This document shows, piece by piece, positions 7,333 to 15,627 of a stretch of DNA of 64,000 nt (position 1 is its first letter; each line of letters begins with the position of its first letter). The stretch is from Sphingomonas_R arantia (GTDB taxonomy: Bacteria; Pseudomonadota; Alphaproteobacteria; Sphingomonadales; Sphingomonadaceae): positions 496,001-560,000 of the forward strand of contig NZ_JBHUGS010000001.1 of the NCBI RefSeq assembly GCF_042682045.1, written 5' to 3'. The notes beneath the pieces were generated by a model. The model saw only the letters and a program-made list of their open reading frames with translations, searched no databases and was not told where the DNA came from. The translations under genes and the position numbers were made by a program.

Positions 7333-8717
7333 CGCGGTGCGTCGTCGGGCAGGGTGTGGACGGTCGCGTCCCAACGCGGCGGCGCGCCGGCGACGTAGCA
7401 CCACAAGGCGCGGGCCGATGCGGCGATCGCGACGAGATTGCTGACCACGATGCGCGGAACCGAGCGCAGCGCCTCGCCCGGACCATAGAGTCGGCCAACA
7501 AGCAGCGCGCGCATCGCCAGACGCCAGATGAGGAGCACGAACAGCAGGTGGGCGATCGGCGTGTCGATCTCCGCGAGCAATGGCGCAGGTCGCCCCGCAG
7601 CCCAAGCGAACGGCGTTTCGAACAGCGCGAGCAGGATGGCCGTATAACCCGCCGCCAGCACGGCCGCGGCGAGCGGCGCCGACCGATCGCGCAGCCGCAT
7701 CCAGCGCTCAAGCCCGCCGCCCTGCCAGCCGAGCCGGTCCCACCCGGCCAGTGCGATGCCGGTAACCCAGCGCGCCTTTTGCCGGACCGCGGCGTGACCG
7801 TGATGCGGGAAATAGGCCTCCACCGCGACCAGTTCACCGCCCGGCCGGTCGAACAGCCGCGCCAGGATGCCGCGGCCACCGAGCCGATCGATCCGGAGGC
7901 CGAGTTCATAATCCTCGGTCAGCGATTCGCCGTCGAACGGGGTATTGCCCTGCTCGTCCGCCAGCCGGTCGAGCATGTCGCGGGCGATGGCGCAGCCGGT
8001 GCCGGCGGAGGGCACGCTGGCGCCGATCGCCTCGCGCACGACGAGCTGTTTGCCGTGCGCCTCGGCGAACTCATCCAGATAGTGACCCGCGACGCCGGGG
8101 TGGCCGTCGCGTTTGAGCGGGCGGACCGGGATCTGGACGAGCGCGAATCGTTCGATCAACGTGTCGAACAGTCGTAGCTCGTGCGCGGCGACATAGTCCT
8201 CCGCATCGTGGAGGATCGCCGCCTTGTAGCGAAAGCCCTCCGCGGCCTCGTCGGCGCGCAGCGCATCCCAGTTGCGGTTGAGCGCCTCCGCCTTGGTCAC
8301 CGGGCCTGGGCGGTCGCCGGGGACGATGCGGATGCGGCGGCGGGCGTCGGCGGTGGTGCGGACGGCCTCGATCGCGGCATGCGTCGCGGGGTCGTTCGGG
8401 TAGGTCGCGACGTAGATCCGGTAGTCCGCGTCGCCCCAGCGGGCGAGCGCGGTGGACAGGGTCGAGCCGATGACGGCGGCTTCGTCCCACGCGCCGATCA
8501 GGATCGCGAAACGTCCCGGCGCGACGGGCGCGGCGAGCGTCCGCATCGTGACGCGGTCGTGCCGGGTGTAGACCGTCGCGGCCCGCCAGCCGGCGCGACC
8601 GATCCAGATCGTATCGAAGAACAGTTGCTCAAGCCCGAAAGCGAGGAAGCCGAACTGCGCGAAGACGCCGAGTTCGTGCCGCGCGCCCGACATCAGCCAA
8701 AATGCCGAACCGTCCAT
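7329..8717 (-). CDS. NfrB-like membrane glycosyltransferase (GT2)
   Basis: The 462-residue inner-membrane protein starts with a short hydrophobic segment (LGVFAQFGFLAFGLEQLFF). Next comes a GT-A core with VTKAEALNRNW, the DxD-type ILHDAED, TEDYELGLRI and QKARWVTGI (the Q-x2-RW motif of processive GT2 enzymes). Three or so C-terminal membrane helices follow. The layout matches the E. coli NfrB glycosyltransferase half but lacks its C-terminal nucleotide-sensing MshEN region. It probably polymerises a polysaccharide and passes it to the coupled downstream protein. GGGGGGAA precedes the ATG. Sugar donor unknown. Confidence 0.75.
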   Translation of the reverse strand: MDGSAFWLMSGARHELGVFAQFGFLAFGLEQLFFDTIWIGRAGWRAATVYTRHDRVTMRTLAAPVAPGRFAILIGAWDEAAVIGSTLSTALARWGDADYRIYVATYPNDPATHAAIEAVRTTADARRRIRIVPGDRPGPVTKAEALNRNWDALRADEAAEGFRYKAAILHDAEDYVAAHELRLFDTLIERFALVQIPVRPLKRDGHPGVAGHYLDEFAEAHGKQLVVREAIGASVPSAGTGCAIARDMLDRLADEQGNTPFDGESLTEDYELGLRIDRLGGRGILARLFDRPGGELVAVEAYFPHHGHAAVRQKARWVTGIALAGWDRLGWQGGGLERWMRLRDRSAPLAAAVLAAGYTAILLALFETPFAWAAGRPAPLLAEIDTPIAHLLFVLLIWRLAMRALLVGRLYGPGEALRSVPRIVVSNLVAIAASARALWCYVAGAPPRWDATVHTLPDDAPR

Positions 8718-8852
8718 CGTTCCCCCCGGAATTACGACGAATGATCCGGAACGGCGGAAGTTAAGACAAGGGGTAGGCGGAGAGTTGGGCGGTTTGCGTG
8801 CCGGGCGTGGCCGATTTGCTGCGCTTTATATTAGTACGGTGCGGTCGCGGTA

Positions 8853-9311
8853 TCAGCGGCGTGCCAGGAAGAAGTTCCGAAGTTGAGCAGCGGCTTCCGC
8901 CTCGCCGATCCCGTCGTGGACCTCGGGGCGATGGTGGCAGGTGGGCTGTGCGAACAGCCGGGGGCCGTGGAGGACCGCGCCGCCCTTCGGATCGGGAGCG
9001 GCGAAGTAGAGCCGGGCGATCCGGGCGAGGGCGATGGCGCCGGCGCACATGGCGCAAGGTTCGAGCGTGACCCACAGGTCGCATTGATCGAGGCGGCTGG
9101 TGCCGAGGGCGGCCGCAGCGGCGCGGATCGCGAGGATTTCGGCATGGGCCGTCGGATCATGGCCCGATCGCATGGCGTTTGCGGAGGTGGCGATGACTTC
9201 GGTCGTCCCAGTTCGGACGACGACTGCACCCACCGGAACCTCACCTGCGGTTGCGCATGCGGCCGCAAGATCGAGCGCGAGACGCATTGGTGAGGGGAGC
9301 GGGAAGGCCAT
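8853..9311 (-). CDS. tadA: tRNA adenosine(34) deaminase TadA-type deaminase
   Basis: The product is 152 residues with the complete cytidine/deoxycytidylate deaminase zinc site: HAEILAIR (His ligand and catalytic Glu) and TLEPCAMCAGAI (the PCxxC pair). The following ARIARLYFAAPDPKGGAV and NFFLARR C-terminus fit TadA. That enzyme makes inosine at the wobble position of tRNA-Arg(ACG). A guanine-type or other nucleoside deaminase of the same fold is the alternative. AGGTGG lies about 8 bases before ATG 9311; a TTG three bases upstream is less likely. Confidence 0.88.
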   Translation of the reverse strand: MAFPLPSPMRLALDLAAACATAGEVPVGAVVVRTGTTEVIATSANAMRSGHDPTAHAEILAIRAAAAALGTSRLDQCDLWVTLEPCAMCAGAIALARIARLYFAAPDPKGGAVLHGPRLFAQPTCHHRPEVHDGIGEAEAAAQLRNFFLARR

Positions 9312-9362
9312 CAATAGCCACCTACCGCGATTCGGTAGTGGGCAGCCAGTCGGTTGATCGAA

Positions 9363-9548
9363 TCAGTGCGCCAGTGCTCTCGAGTCGTTGCGATCGGTTA
9401 GCACGATATACAGCGCAAAGATGACACCCGGCACGAAGGCCGCGATCGTCAGGACCACTCCGATCCAGAAATCGCGGCCGAGCCCCCGTGACAGGAAGAT
9501 GCCGAGCGGGGGGAGCAGGATGGCGGCGATGATCCGCGCAATGGTCAT
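9363..9548 (-). CDS. YqaE/Pmp3 family membrane protein
   Basis: The 61-residue protein has two hydrophobic helices (IIAAILLPPLGIFLSRG and FWIGVVLTIAAFVPGVIFAL), the PLGIFL and PGVIFALYI signature of the UPF0057/Pmp3 family. These tiny plasma-membrane proteins are linked to salt and cold tolerance in yeast and plants; the bacterial role is unclear. GGGAGC lies before the ATG. It follows the 100-residue membrane protein gene by 28 bp and is probably its operon partner. Confidence 0.9.
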   Translation of the reverse strand: MTIARIIAAILLPPLGIFLSRGLGRDFWIGVVLTIAAFVPGVIFALYIVLTDRNDSRALAH

Positions 9549-9576
9549 GATCCTGCTCCCTCTTCGACTTTAAGGC

Positions 9577-9879
9577 TTAGTTGGCCTTCTTGACGCTCAG
9601 CGTCGGCACTTCGACGGTTTCAGACTCGGTCTTCACCTTCGGCACTTCGACCGTCGTGTTCTTCGTGCCGACATCGATCGACCCGACGTCCGCATCGACG
9701 CTGGGCAGGGCCCCGCCATTCACTTCGACCTTGGGCAGCGCGCCGCCCTTGGAGCTGAAGTCGAGGAAACCAGTGGCGACGGCGGCGATCACGGCCAGGA
9801 CGGCGACGACCAGGATGATGATGATCGTGCGGCCTGCGCCACCGCTGCGGCGCGGTTCGTTCCGGTAATTGTCGCTCAT
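9577..9879 (-). CDS. Small single-pass membrane protein of unknown function
   Basis: The 100-residue protein has a polar N-terminus (MSDNYRNEPRRSGGAGR), one strong transmembrane helix (TIIIILVVAVLAVIAAVATG) and an extracytoplasmic tail of short repeats. The tail holds LPKVEVNGGALPSVDADVG and then VEVPKVKTESETVEVPTL, alternating Val with acidic residues. I do not recognise a named family; similar proteins are common in sphingomonads. AGGAGA precedes the ATG by 8 bases. A possible EcfG-type promoter lies upstream, and the Pmp3-like gene follows. A stress-related envelope role is inference only. Confidence 0.8.
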   Translation of the reverse strand: MSDNYRNEPRRSGGAGRTIIIILVVAVLAVIAAVATGFLDFSSKGGALPKVEVNGGALPSVDADVGSIDVGTKNTTVEVPKVKTESETVEVPTLSVKKAN

Positions 9880-9913
9880 TGTGTTTTCTCCTGTTATGTA
9901 AATACGGGCTGGA

Positions 9914-9938
9914 AACGACGCTTGCCTGAATCGGTTGC
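9914..9938 (-). promoter_or_regulatory. Candidate EcfG-type promoter
   Basis: On the minus strand GCAAC, 16 bases, CGTT lies about 35 bp before the small membrane protein gene. It has one mismatch to GGAAC-N16-CGTT. It would drive the two-gene unit with the Pmp3-like gene. Confidence 0.35.
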
Positions 9939-10055
9939 ATGAACGAAACGACATCCGTGCGGAGGCGCGGGCAGGCCATATTGGTTGACGCGCGCCGGTA
10001 TCCCGGTTATCCGCCGCCACTTTCCGGGCAACCCCGAACACCGTAGGATCAAACC

Positions 10056-10337
10056 ATGTCGCGCATCTGCGAACTGACCGGCAAGGGCCGTCAGGTCGGG
10101 CACAATGTGTCCCACGCCAACAACAAGACCAAGCGTACGTTCCTGCCGAACCTGCAGAACGTTACGTTGCTGTCGGACGCGCTGGGCGAGAGCGTCAAGC
10201 TCCGCGTGTCGACGCACGGCCTGCGTTCCGTCGAGCATGTCGGTGGCCTGGACAACTGGCTGCTGAAGACCGGCGAGGACAAGCTGTCGCTGCGTGCGCG
10301 CCGTCTGAAGCGCCAGATCGCCAAGAAGGCGGCCTGA
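10056..10337 (+). CDS. rpmB: 50S ribosomal protein L28
   Basis: The 93-residue L28 begins MSRICELTGKGRQVGHNVSH, followed by ANNKTKRTFLPNLQNV, both diagnostic of the family. L28 binds the large subunit near 23S rRNA. The alphaproteobacterial form is longer than the E. coli protein, and this length fits. It is monocistronic and ends at a strong shared terminator. Confidence 0.98.
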   Translation: MSRICELTGKGRQVGHNVSHANNKTKRTFLPNLQNVTLLSDALGESVKLRVSTHGLRSVEHVGGLDNWLLKTGEDKLSLRARRLKRQIAKKAA

Positions 10338-10377
10338 TCCGGCTGGTGACTCGCTTCGGCGGGTCGCGGGTTTGAAT

Positions 10378-10424
10378 GAACGACCCCGGGGGCGCAGACC
10401 GCGTCTCCGGGGTCGTTCGTTTGT
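10378..10424. terminator. Terminator between rpmB and the convergent esterase-like gene
   Basis: GAACGACCCCGG pairs perfectly with CCGGGGTCGTTC across a 17-base loop. T-rich sequence follows on the plus strand, 40 bp after the rpmB stop. The symmetry could also serve the convergent gene that ends at 10443. Confidence 0.8.
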
Positions 10425-10442
10425 TCGGGCTGCCTGCCGGGG

Positions 10443-11411
10443 TTAGTCGAGCAACTCGAACTTCAGCAGCAGGGTCTGCTGGAAGACCCAGAAATTATCG
10501 TCCGACGCGATCCAGACGATCGTGCGGCCACGTTCGCGAGTGACGGCGAGCGCCTCCATATTATCGATCGCCAGCGGCTGGCGGAGAACGGCGATCGGGC
10601 GGGACGTGATCGTGACACCGGGGCGGATCGCGCGCGGATCGAACACCGCGAGCATCGCGCCGAACCCGTCGCGCGGCGATAGTTTGCGGTGCAGGACGAG
10701 CAGCCGGCCGTCGGGCAGGCGGCGCAGGTCGGTGGGCCAGTAGCCGGGGGCGGGGGCGCGATAGCCGAACCGGATCACGCGGCTGCGCGGGTCGGTGGGG
10801 TCGCCGGAGAAGAGCAACGCCTGTTTCGTGCGGTCCGTGCCAGGGACAAGCGCGTTTTCGGACAGGATGACGAAGCGCCCGTCGGGAAGCCGCTCCATGC
10901 TTTCCGGACCGGTGACGCTGGGCCACTCGTCCATCGCGGCGGGGGCTAGGCCAGCTTCGATCCGGGTCAGGCGCGGGGCGAACCGGCGGATGCCGTTGCG
11001 GACCTCGTACCCCACCCAGACGCGACCGCTGCCGGGATCGACCGCCATCGATTCAGTGTCGCTGAGTGCCTTGCGTTCGCCGGCCGCGGGAAGCGGACGA
11101 ATCGACGCGGGGCCGACGACGCCGGTCGGGCCGATGCGGAAGCGGAACGCGGTGCCGGCATCGCTGAGTGCCAGGAAACGGCCAGCATCGTCGGCGACCA
11201 TCGTCGACAGGCCGCCGAACGCCATGTTGGGGGAGCGCAGCACCCAACCCTGGAGGAACAGGAGGCCACCGACTCGCAGCGGACCGGGGCGATCGCGGTT
11301 CAGCGGGATCGGCGTGGCGGTGATCGGACCCGCCGGATCGTAGACCGCGCGGTCCCCCGACGTGTGGGCCAGCAGCGCCAGGAACAGGATCGAAAAGAGG
11401 CCGTAGCGCAT
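10443..11411 (-). CDS. Esterase-like-activity-of-phytase family protein, secreted
   Basis: The 322-residue protein has an N-terminal signal peptide (YGLFSILFLALLAHTSG). Repeated beta-propeller-like segments follow: GGLSTMVADDAGRFLALSD, DTESMAVDPGSGRVWVGYE, GPESMERLPDGRFVILSE and DNMEALAVTRERGRTIVWI. The pattern of ESM/EAL strands with DPGSGR or PDGR turns is that of the PF13449 family, predicted periplasmic propellers with unproven activity. The enzyme function should not be assumed. It is convergent with rpmB and divergent from the Gly/Tyr-rich protein. Confidence 0.75.
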   Translation of the reverse strand: MRYGLFSILFLALLAHTSGDRAVYDPAGPITATPIPLNRDRPGPLRVGGLLFLQGWVLRSPNMAFGGLSTMVADDAGRFLALSDAGTAFRFRIGPTGVVGPASIRPLPAAGERKALSDTESMAVDPGSGRVWVGYEVRNGIRRFAPRLTRIEAGLAPAAMDEWPSVTGPESMERLPDGRFVILSENALVPGTDRTKQALLFSGDPTDPRSRVIRFGYRAPAPGYWPTDLRRLPDGRLLVLHRKLSPRDGFGAMLAVFDPRAIRPGVTITSRPIAVLRQPLAIDNMEALAVTRERGRTIVWIASDDNFWVFQQTLLLKFELLD

Positions 11412-11530
11412 TGGTGCCTTCTGGCGGCTCGGCGCGGCTTTGCAAGCTGAACGCGGGCTAACGACGCCGTTCAGCCATGATGCACGGGCGGCGAGTCATA
11501 AGAGCGTCACAGTTGGTGGAGGAATGGCAG

Positions 11531-12019
11531 ATGTTCGGAAAGATGTTCACCTTGAGCGCCGCGGCCGTCGCGACGCTGGCGGTCGCCCCATCGGCGGCAA
11601 GCGCGCAATATTATGCGCCGGGATACTACGCGCCGGCGCCGGTCCAATATTATGATGGCGGGCGCGGCTATGACCGGCGCGGTTATGGCGGCTACGGCCG
11701 ACGTGACGGGTATCGCCGTGGCTATGGCGGCGGTCGCGGTTATTACGACCAGCGCGGCTACGGTTATGCCCCGCGGTTCGCCGGGCGCGGCTATGCTGGC
11801 GGTTATGGTCGCGGCTACGGCCGGGGCTATCGCGGATATCGTTGTGACCGTGGGACCGGCGGGACGATCGTGGGCGCGATCGCGGGCGGCCTGCTGGGCA
11901 ATGTGATCGGCCAGAACAGCGGCGGCGGCTATTATGGTCGCGGCGACGGGACGACGGGTGCGATCATCGGTGGTGGTCTCGGTGCGCTCGCAGGGCGGTC
12001 GATCGATCGGAACTGCTGA
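11531..12019 (+). CDS. Gly/Tyr/Arg-rich secreted protein with glycine-zipper 2TM domain
   Basis: The 162-residue protein starts at ATG 11531, with GGAGGA 8 bases upstream. The signal peptide (MFTLSAAAVATLAVAPSAAS, cut after ASA) is followed by a low-complexity block of about 90 residues rich in Gly, Tyr and Arg. It ends with a glycine-zipper pair (GGTIVGAIAGGLLGNVIGQ and TTGAIIGGGLGALAGRSID) of the 17-kDa surface antigen type. Such domains insert in the outer membrane. The Cys pair (YRCDRG and the terminal NC) could form a disulphide. Role unknown. A terminator follows closely. Confidence 0.8.
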   Translation: MFGKMFTLSAAAVATLAVAPSAASAQYYAPGYYAPAPVQYYDGGRGYDRRGYGGYGRRDGYRRGYGGGRGYYDQRGYGYAPRFAGRGYAGGYGRGYGRGYRGYRCDRGTGGTIVGAIAGGLLGNVIGQNSGGGYYGRGDGTTGAIIGGGLGALAGRSIDRNC

Positions 12020-12047
12020 GGCTGGGTGGATTGAATGAGGAGGGGGC

Positions 12048-12076
12048 GGGGCCGGGAGGTTCCGGCCCCTTTTTTT
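12048..12076 (+). terminator. Terminator after the glycine-zipper gene
   Basis: GGGGCCGG pairs with CCGGCCCC around GAGGTT and is followed by seven T residues. Confidence 0.9.
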
Positions 12077-12087
12077 ATGCCTCACCT

Positions 12088-12151
12088 CCCGTTTGGTTCG
12101 AGCTTGTCGAGAACGTTGCGCGGAGTTCTCGACAAGCTCGAACCAAACGGG
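12088..12151. repeat. Dispersed palindromic repeat, family A copy 1
   Basis: A 27-bp perfect inverted repeat with core GTTCGAGCTTGTCGAGAAC flanks a 10-base loop. Related copies stand at 27196, 40201, 42267 and 50163, with a half copy at 42376. It lies in the gap between the glycine-zipper gene and cobT. Confidence 0.9.
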
Positions 12152-12216
12152 GTTGGGGGGTGGGATTGGGGGTTTGGGTTTGACCGGCTGTTGTGGGGCT
12201 GATCGAACTGCGTTGG

Positions 12217-12263
12217 ATTCTCGGCTTCGCTCGAAGGGTCCCTCGACTTCGCTCGGGATGAAC
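12217..12263. repeat. Dispersed repeat, family B copy 1
   Basis: TCTCGGCTTCGCTCGAAGGG is followed by CCTCGACTTCGCTCGGGATG, two imperfect inverted halves. It recurs at 40331 and 50061, each time near a family A element. Confidence 0.75.
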
Positions 12264-12278
12264 GGGTCGAGGGGGGCT

Positions 12279-14102
12279 TCAGGCGTCGAAGAGGCCCGCA
12301 AGCTGTTCGACGAGGGTGCCGCCGAGCTGTTCGGCGTCCATGATGGTGACGGCCTTCTGGTAGTAGCGCGTGACGTCGTGGCCGATGCCGATCGCGACGA
12401 GTTCGACGGGCGACTTGGTTTCGATCCAGCCGATGACCTGGCGGAGATGCTTTTCGAGGTAGCTGCCGGAATTGACCGAGAGCGTCGAGTCGTCGACCGG
12501 GGCGCCGTCGGAGATCACCATCAGAATGCGGCGATCCTCGTTGCGCGCCACGAGCCGCGCATGCGCCCACATCAGTGCCTCGCCGTCGATATTCTCCTTC
12601 AGCAGGCCTTCGCGCATCATGAGGCCAAGCGACTTGCGGGCGCGGCGCCAGGGTTCGTCGGCGCGCTTGTAGACGATGTGGCGCAGGTCGTTGAGGCGAC
12701 CGGGAAGCGCGGGACGACCGTCAGCGAGCCATTTTTCGCGGCTCTGCCCGCCCTTCCACGCGCGGGTAGTGAAACCGAGAATCTCGGTCTTCACGCCGCA
12801 GCGTTCGAGCGTGCGCGCCATGATGTCCGCGCTGATCGCCGCGATCGAGATCGGGCGGCCGCGCATCGAGCCGCTGTTGTCGATCAGCAACGTTACGACG
12901 GTGTCGCGGAAATCGGTTTCTCGCTCGTTCTTGTAGCTGAGCGAGAGGCCGGGGTTGATGACGACGCGGGCGAGGCGGGCGGCGTCGAGCAGCCCTTCCT
13001 CCTGATCGAAATCCCAGCTGCGATTCTGCTGCGCCATCAGCCGGCGCTGGAGGCGGTTGGCGAGCTTGGTGACGGCACCCTGGAGGTGGACGAGCTGCTG
13101 ATCGAGATAGGCGCGCAGGCGGGTGAGTTCCTCCTCGTCGCACAGATCGTCGGCGGCGATGACCTCGTCATAGGCCTGGGTGTAGGCGAGATAGTCGAAC
13201 TGGCCGGACATGTCCGCGAACGGACGGTTGGGGCGGACGGGCATCATGCCCTCGCCCTCCTCGCCCATGTCGCCGTCCATGTCGGCGTCGCTCGATTCGT
13301 CGGTCTGGTCGCTTTCACCTTCCTCGTCGCCGGACTCGGAGGCTTCGGCGCGCGCATCGACCTGCGAATCGCTGCCGCCCTGGTCGTCGCCCTGGTCCTG
13401 TTCGTCGCCGGCTTCGGCCTGGTCCTCGCCTTCGTCCTCGCCGCCCTCGTCGGGGTCGACGTCGGGCTGCGTCTGGCCTTCGACCAGGTCGAGATCCTCG
13501 AGCAGGCGGGTGGCCATGCGGGCGAAGGCGTTCTGGTCGTCGAGCACCAGTTCGAGCGCGTCGAGATCGGCGCCTGCCTTAAGCTCGATCCATTCGCGAA
13601 CGAGGTTGAGGCCGGGGAGCGTGGCGGGCGGCGGCGCGACGCCGGTCAGCCGCTCGCGGACGATGAGCTGTACCGCGGTGGCGAGCGGAACCTCGTCGCG
13701 CGCCTTGGCGCGGACGATGGGGTCTGACCGCATCCGCATTTCGAACGCGGTGTCGAGATTATAGGCGACGCCCGCCATGGCGCGCGTGCCGATCGCCTCG
13801 ACCCGCGCCTGTTCGGCAGCGTCGAAGACCGAGCGGGCGATGGCCTCGGCCGGAGCCTGCGACCCGTGGAGCGCGGTGTCGTGATGGCGCAGGCGGAGGG
13901 CGGCGGCGTCGGCGAACCCGCGCGCCTCGGCCACCGCCTGTGCCGGCAGGGTGCGGGCGGGCATCGGCACGCGCGCCTGCTTGCCGAGCAGGCCGGGATT
14001 GTCGCCGGTGTAGTTCACCTCCGCCAGCGGATCATGGCTGAGCGCGCGGGCGGTGCCGCCGAGCACCTGGCGGAACCGGTCGAGCGGAGATTGTTCGGTC
14101 AT
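12279..14102 (-). CDS. cobT: Cobaltochelatase subunit CobT
   Basis: CobT is the VWA-domain subunit that, with the AAA+ subunit CobS, drives ATP-dependent cobalt insertion by CobN in aerobic B12 synthesis. The 607-residue protein has the family's N-terminal domain, a strongly acidic middle (about residues 205-275, runs of Glu/Asp/Gln), and a C-terminal VWA domain. The VWA part carries the MIDAS motif DNSGSMRG and SDGAPVDDSTL. The ATG at 14102 is set by an ATGA overlap with the upstream small membrane gene. No other corrin gene is visible nearby, so a role with another metal chelatase or MoxR-type partner is possible. Family assignment is firm. Confidence 0.93.
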   Translation of the reverse strand: MTEQSPLDRFRQVLGGTARALSHDPLAEVNYTGDNPGLLGKQARVPMPARTLPAQAVAEARGFADAAALRLRHHDTALHGSQAPAEAIARSVFDAAEQARVEAIGTRAMAGVAYNLDTAFEMRMRSDPIVRAKARDEVPLATAVQLIVRERLTGVAPPPATLPGLNLVREWIELKAGADLDALELVLDDQNAFARMATRLLEDLDLVEGQTQPDVDPDEGGEDEGEDQAEAGDEQDQGDDQGGSDSQVDARAEASESGDEEGESDQTDESSDADMDGDMGEEGEGMMPVRPNRPFADMSGQFDYLAYTQAYDEVIAADDLCDEEELTRLRAYLDQQLVHLQGAVTKLANRLQRRLMAQQNRSWDFDQEEGLLDAARLARVVINPGLSLSYKNERETDFRDTVVTLLIDNSGSMRGRPISIAAISADIMARTLERCGVKTEILGFTTRAWKGGQSREKWLADGRPALPGRLNDLRHIVYKRADEPWRRARKSLGLMMREGLLKENIDGEALMWAHARLVARNEDRRILMVISDGAPVDDSTLSVNSGSYLEKHLRQVIGWIETKSPVELVAIGIGHDVTRYYQKAVTIMDAEQLGGTLVEQLAGLFDA

Positions 14103-14428
14103 GCGGTGGTTCCGGCGGAAACGGGGGCTGCGAGGCGGCGGTGACGGAGGAACGTGCGGACGATCAGGATGGACGCGGCCAGCGTGATCAGCGCGAGGAC
14201 GGACAGATACAGATCCTCGATCGCCTCGATGCCGTAGACGCCGAGCGCGGCGGCGGTTTCGACCAGCGCGACCGTCATGGTTTCGGTGAACGGGATCCGG
14301 CCCACGACGCGCATCATGGCGGCCCACAGCAGGAGCGTGGCGACGACCGTCACGACCTTGCCCAGCGCACCCGATACGGCCGGACGCTCAGGCCGCGCGT
14401 CGATCGTCCGGGCGCGGCGTGACGCCAT
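14099..14428 (-). CDS. Small membrane protein between cobS and cobT
   Basis: The 109-residue protein has a basic N-terminus (MASRRARTIDARPERP) and three predicted helices: VVTVVATLLLWAAMMRVVG, VALVETAAALGVYGIEAIE and LYLSVLALITLAASILIVR. No family is recognised. It starts 3 bp after cobS stops and overlaps cobT by 4 bp, so it is translated as part of the cobS-cobT unit. Its place there is consistent enough to suggest a connection with the chelatase pair, but that is inference. Confidence 0.8.
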   Translation of the reverse strand: MASRRARTIDARPERPAVSGALGKVVTVVATLLLWAAMMRVVGRIPFTETMTVALVETAAALGVYGIEAIEDLYLSVLALITLAASILIVRTFLRHRRLAAPVSAGTTA

Positions 14429-14431
14429 CGA

Positions 14432-15436
14432 TCAGACCTTTCCGACCACACTTTCGGGCAGGTCCTTGCCGAACACCCGCTGATAATATTCCGCGACCAG
14501 TGCGCGTTCGGCCTCGTCGCACTTGTTGAGGAACGACAGCCGGAACGCGAAGCCGACATCGCCGAAGATCAGCGCGTTCTGCGCCCAGCTGATGACGGTC
14601 CGTGGCGACATGACGGTGGAGATGTCGCCGGCGATGAAGCCCTGGCGCGTCATGTCGGCGACCTTGACCATCTGGGTGACGACCTTCTTGCCGTCGGGCT
14701 TGTCATATTCGCCGGACTTGGCGAGCACGATCTGCGCCTCGACCGCGGCGGGCAGGTAGTTGAGCGTCACGACGATGTTCCAGCGGTCCATCTGACCCTG
14801 GTTGATCTGTTGCGTGCCGTGATAGAGCCCGGTGGTGTCGCCGAGGCCGACCGTGTTCGACGTCGCGAACAGCCGGAACCACGGGTTCGGGCGGATCACG
14901 CGGTTCTGATCGAGCAGCGTCAGCTTGCCTTCCGTTTCCAGCACGCGCTGGATCACGAACATCACGTCGGGACGGCCGGCGTCATATTCGTCGAATACGA
15001 TCGCGGTCGGCGTCTGGAGCGCCCAGGGGAGCAAGCCTTCCTTGAACTCGGTGACCTGCTTGCCGTCCTTCAACACGATCGCGTCGCGACCGACGAGGTC
15101 GATGCGGCTGATATGCGCGTCGAGGTTGATGCGGATGCAGGGCCAGTTGAGGCGCGCCGCAACCTGTTCGACATGGGTCGACTTGCCGGTGCCGTGATAG
15201 CCCTGGACCATGACGCGGCGGTTGTGCGCGAAGCCGGCGCAGATCGCGAGCGTGGTGTCCGGATCGAACACATAGGCCGGGTCGAGATCGGGCACGCGTT
15301 CGTCGGCGACGGAGAAGGCCGGGACCTCCATGTCGCTGTCGACGCCGAACGCCTCGCGGATCTTCACCATCTTGTCCGGTGCGTCCATGATCGTGTCGGC
15401 GCGCGTATCCGGCTGTACGTTCGAAATCTCGGTCAT
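14432..15436 (-). CDS. cobS: Cobaltochelatase AAA+ subunit CobS
   Basis: The 334-residue AAA+ ATPase of the MoxR/CobS clade has Walker A GYHGTGKSTH near residue 95, Walker B TAIVFDEYDAGRPDV and sensor region RLFATSNTVGLGDTTGLY. The C-terminal lid is the family's (FAFRLSFLNKCDEAER). CobS forms hexamers with CobT and energises cobalt insertion into hydrogenobyrinic acid diamide. ATG 15436 (MTEISNVQPD) is chosen because the open frame before it is low-complexity and lacks a ribosome site. It is the first gene of the cobS-membrane gene-cobT unit and is divergent from the DUF1428 gene. Confidence 0.94.
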   Translation of the reverse strand: MTEISNVQPDTRADTIMDAPDKMVKIREAFGVDSDMEVPAFSVADERVPDLDPAYVFDPDTTLAICAGFAHNRRVMVQGYHGTGKSTHVEQVAARLNWPCIRINLDAHISRIDLVGRDAIVLKDGKQVTEFKEGLLPWALQTPTAIVFDEYDAGRPDVMFVIQRVLETEGKLTLLDQNRVIRPNPWFRLFATSNTVGLGDTTGLYHGTQQINQGQMDRWNIVVTLNYLPAAVEAQIVLAKSGEYDKPDGKKVVTQMVKVADMTRQGFIAGDISTVMSPRTVISWAQNALIFGDVGFAFRLSFLNKCDEAERALVAEYYQRVFGKDLPESVVGKV

Positions 15437-15627
15437 CTTGGGCGGTCCTGGTCGGGCGCGACAGCGGCGCCGGGTCGAGGTGAGGGGTAGAGGGATGGTT
15501 CGTGTTGGGCAACGCCTCGAACGTGCCAAAATGTCCGACCCTTCCGGATATCGTCGCGCGATGCGAACATCCGGCCGCCGACGACTCGGGAGGCGACGTC
15601 GCCGGGCGCGAACGGGAGGGGCGATCG

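Noticed and set aside
12088..12263. Family A and B repeats as an insertion sequence
   Set aside because: No transposase frame lies within or next to them and they are only about 50-65 bp; a mobile origin is possible but not shown.
12093..13727. 544-codon open frame opposite cobT
   Set aside because: The opposite strand has all CobT motifs; this frame is an open antisense shadow including repeats.
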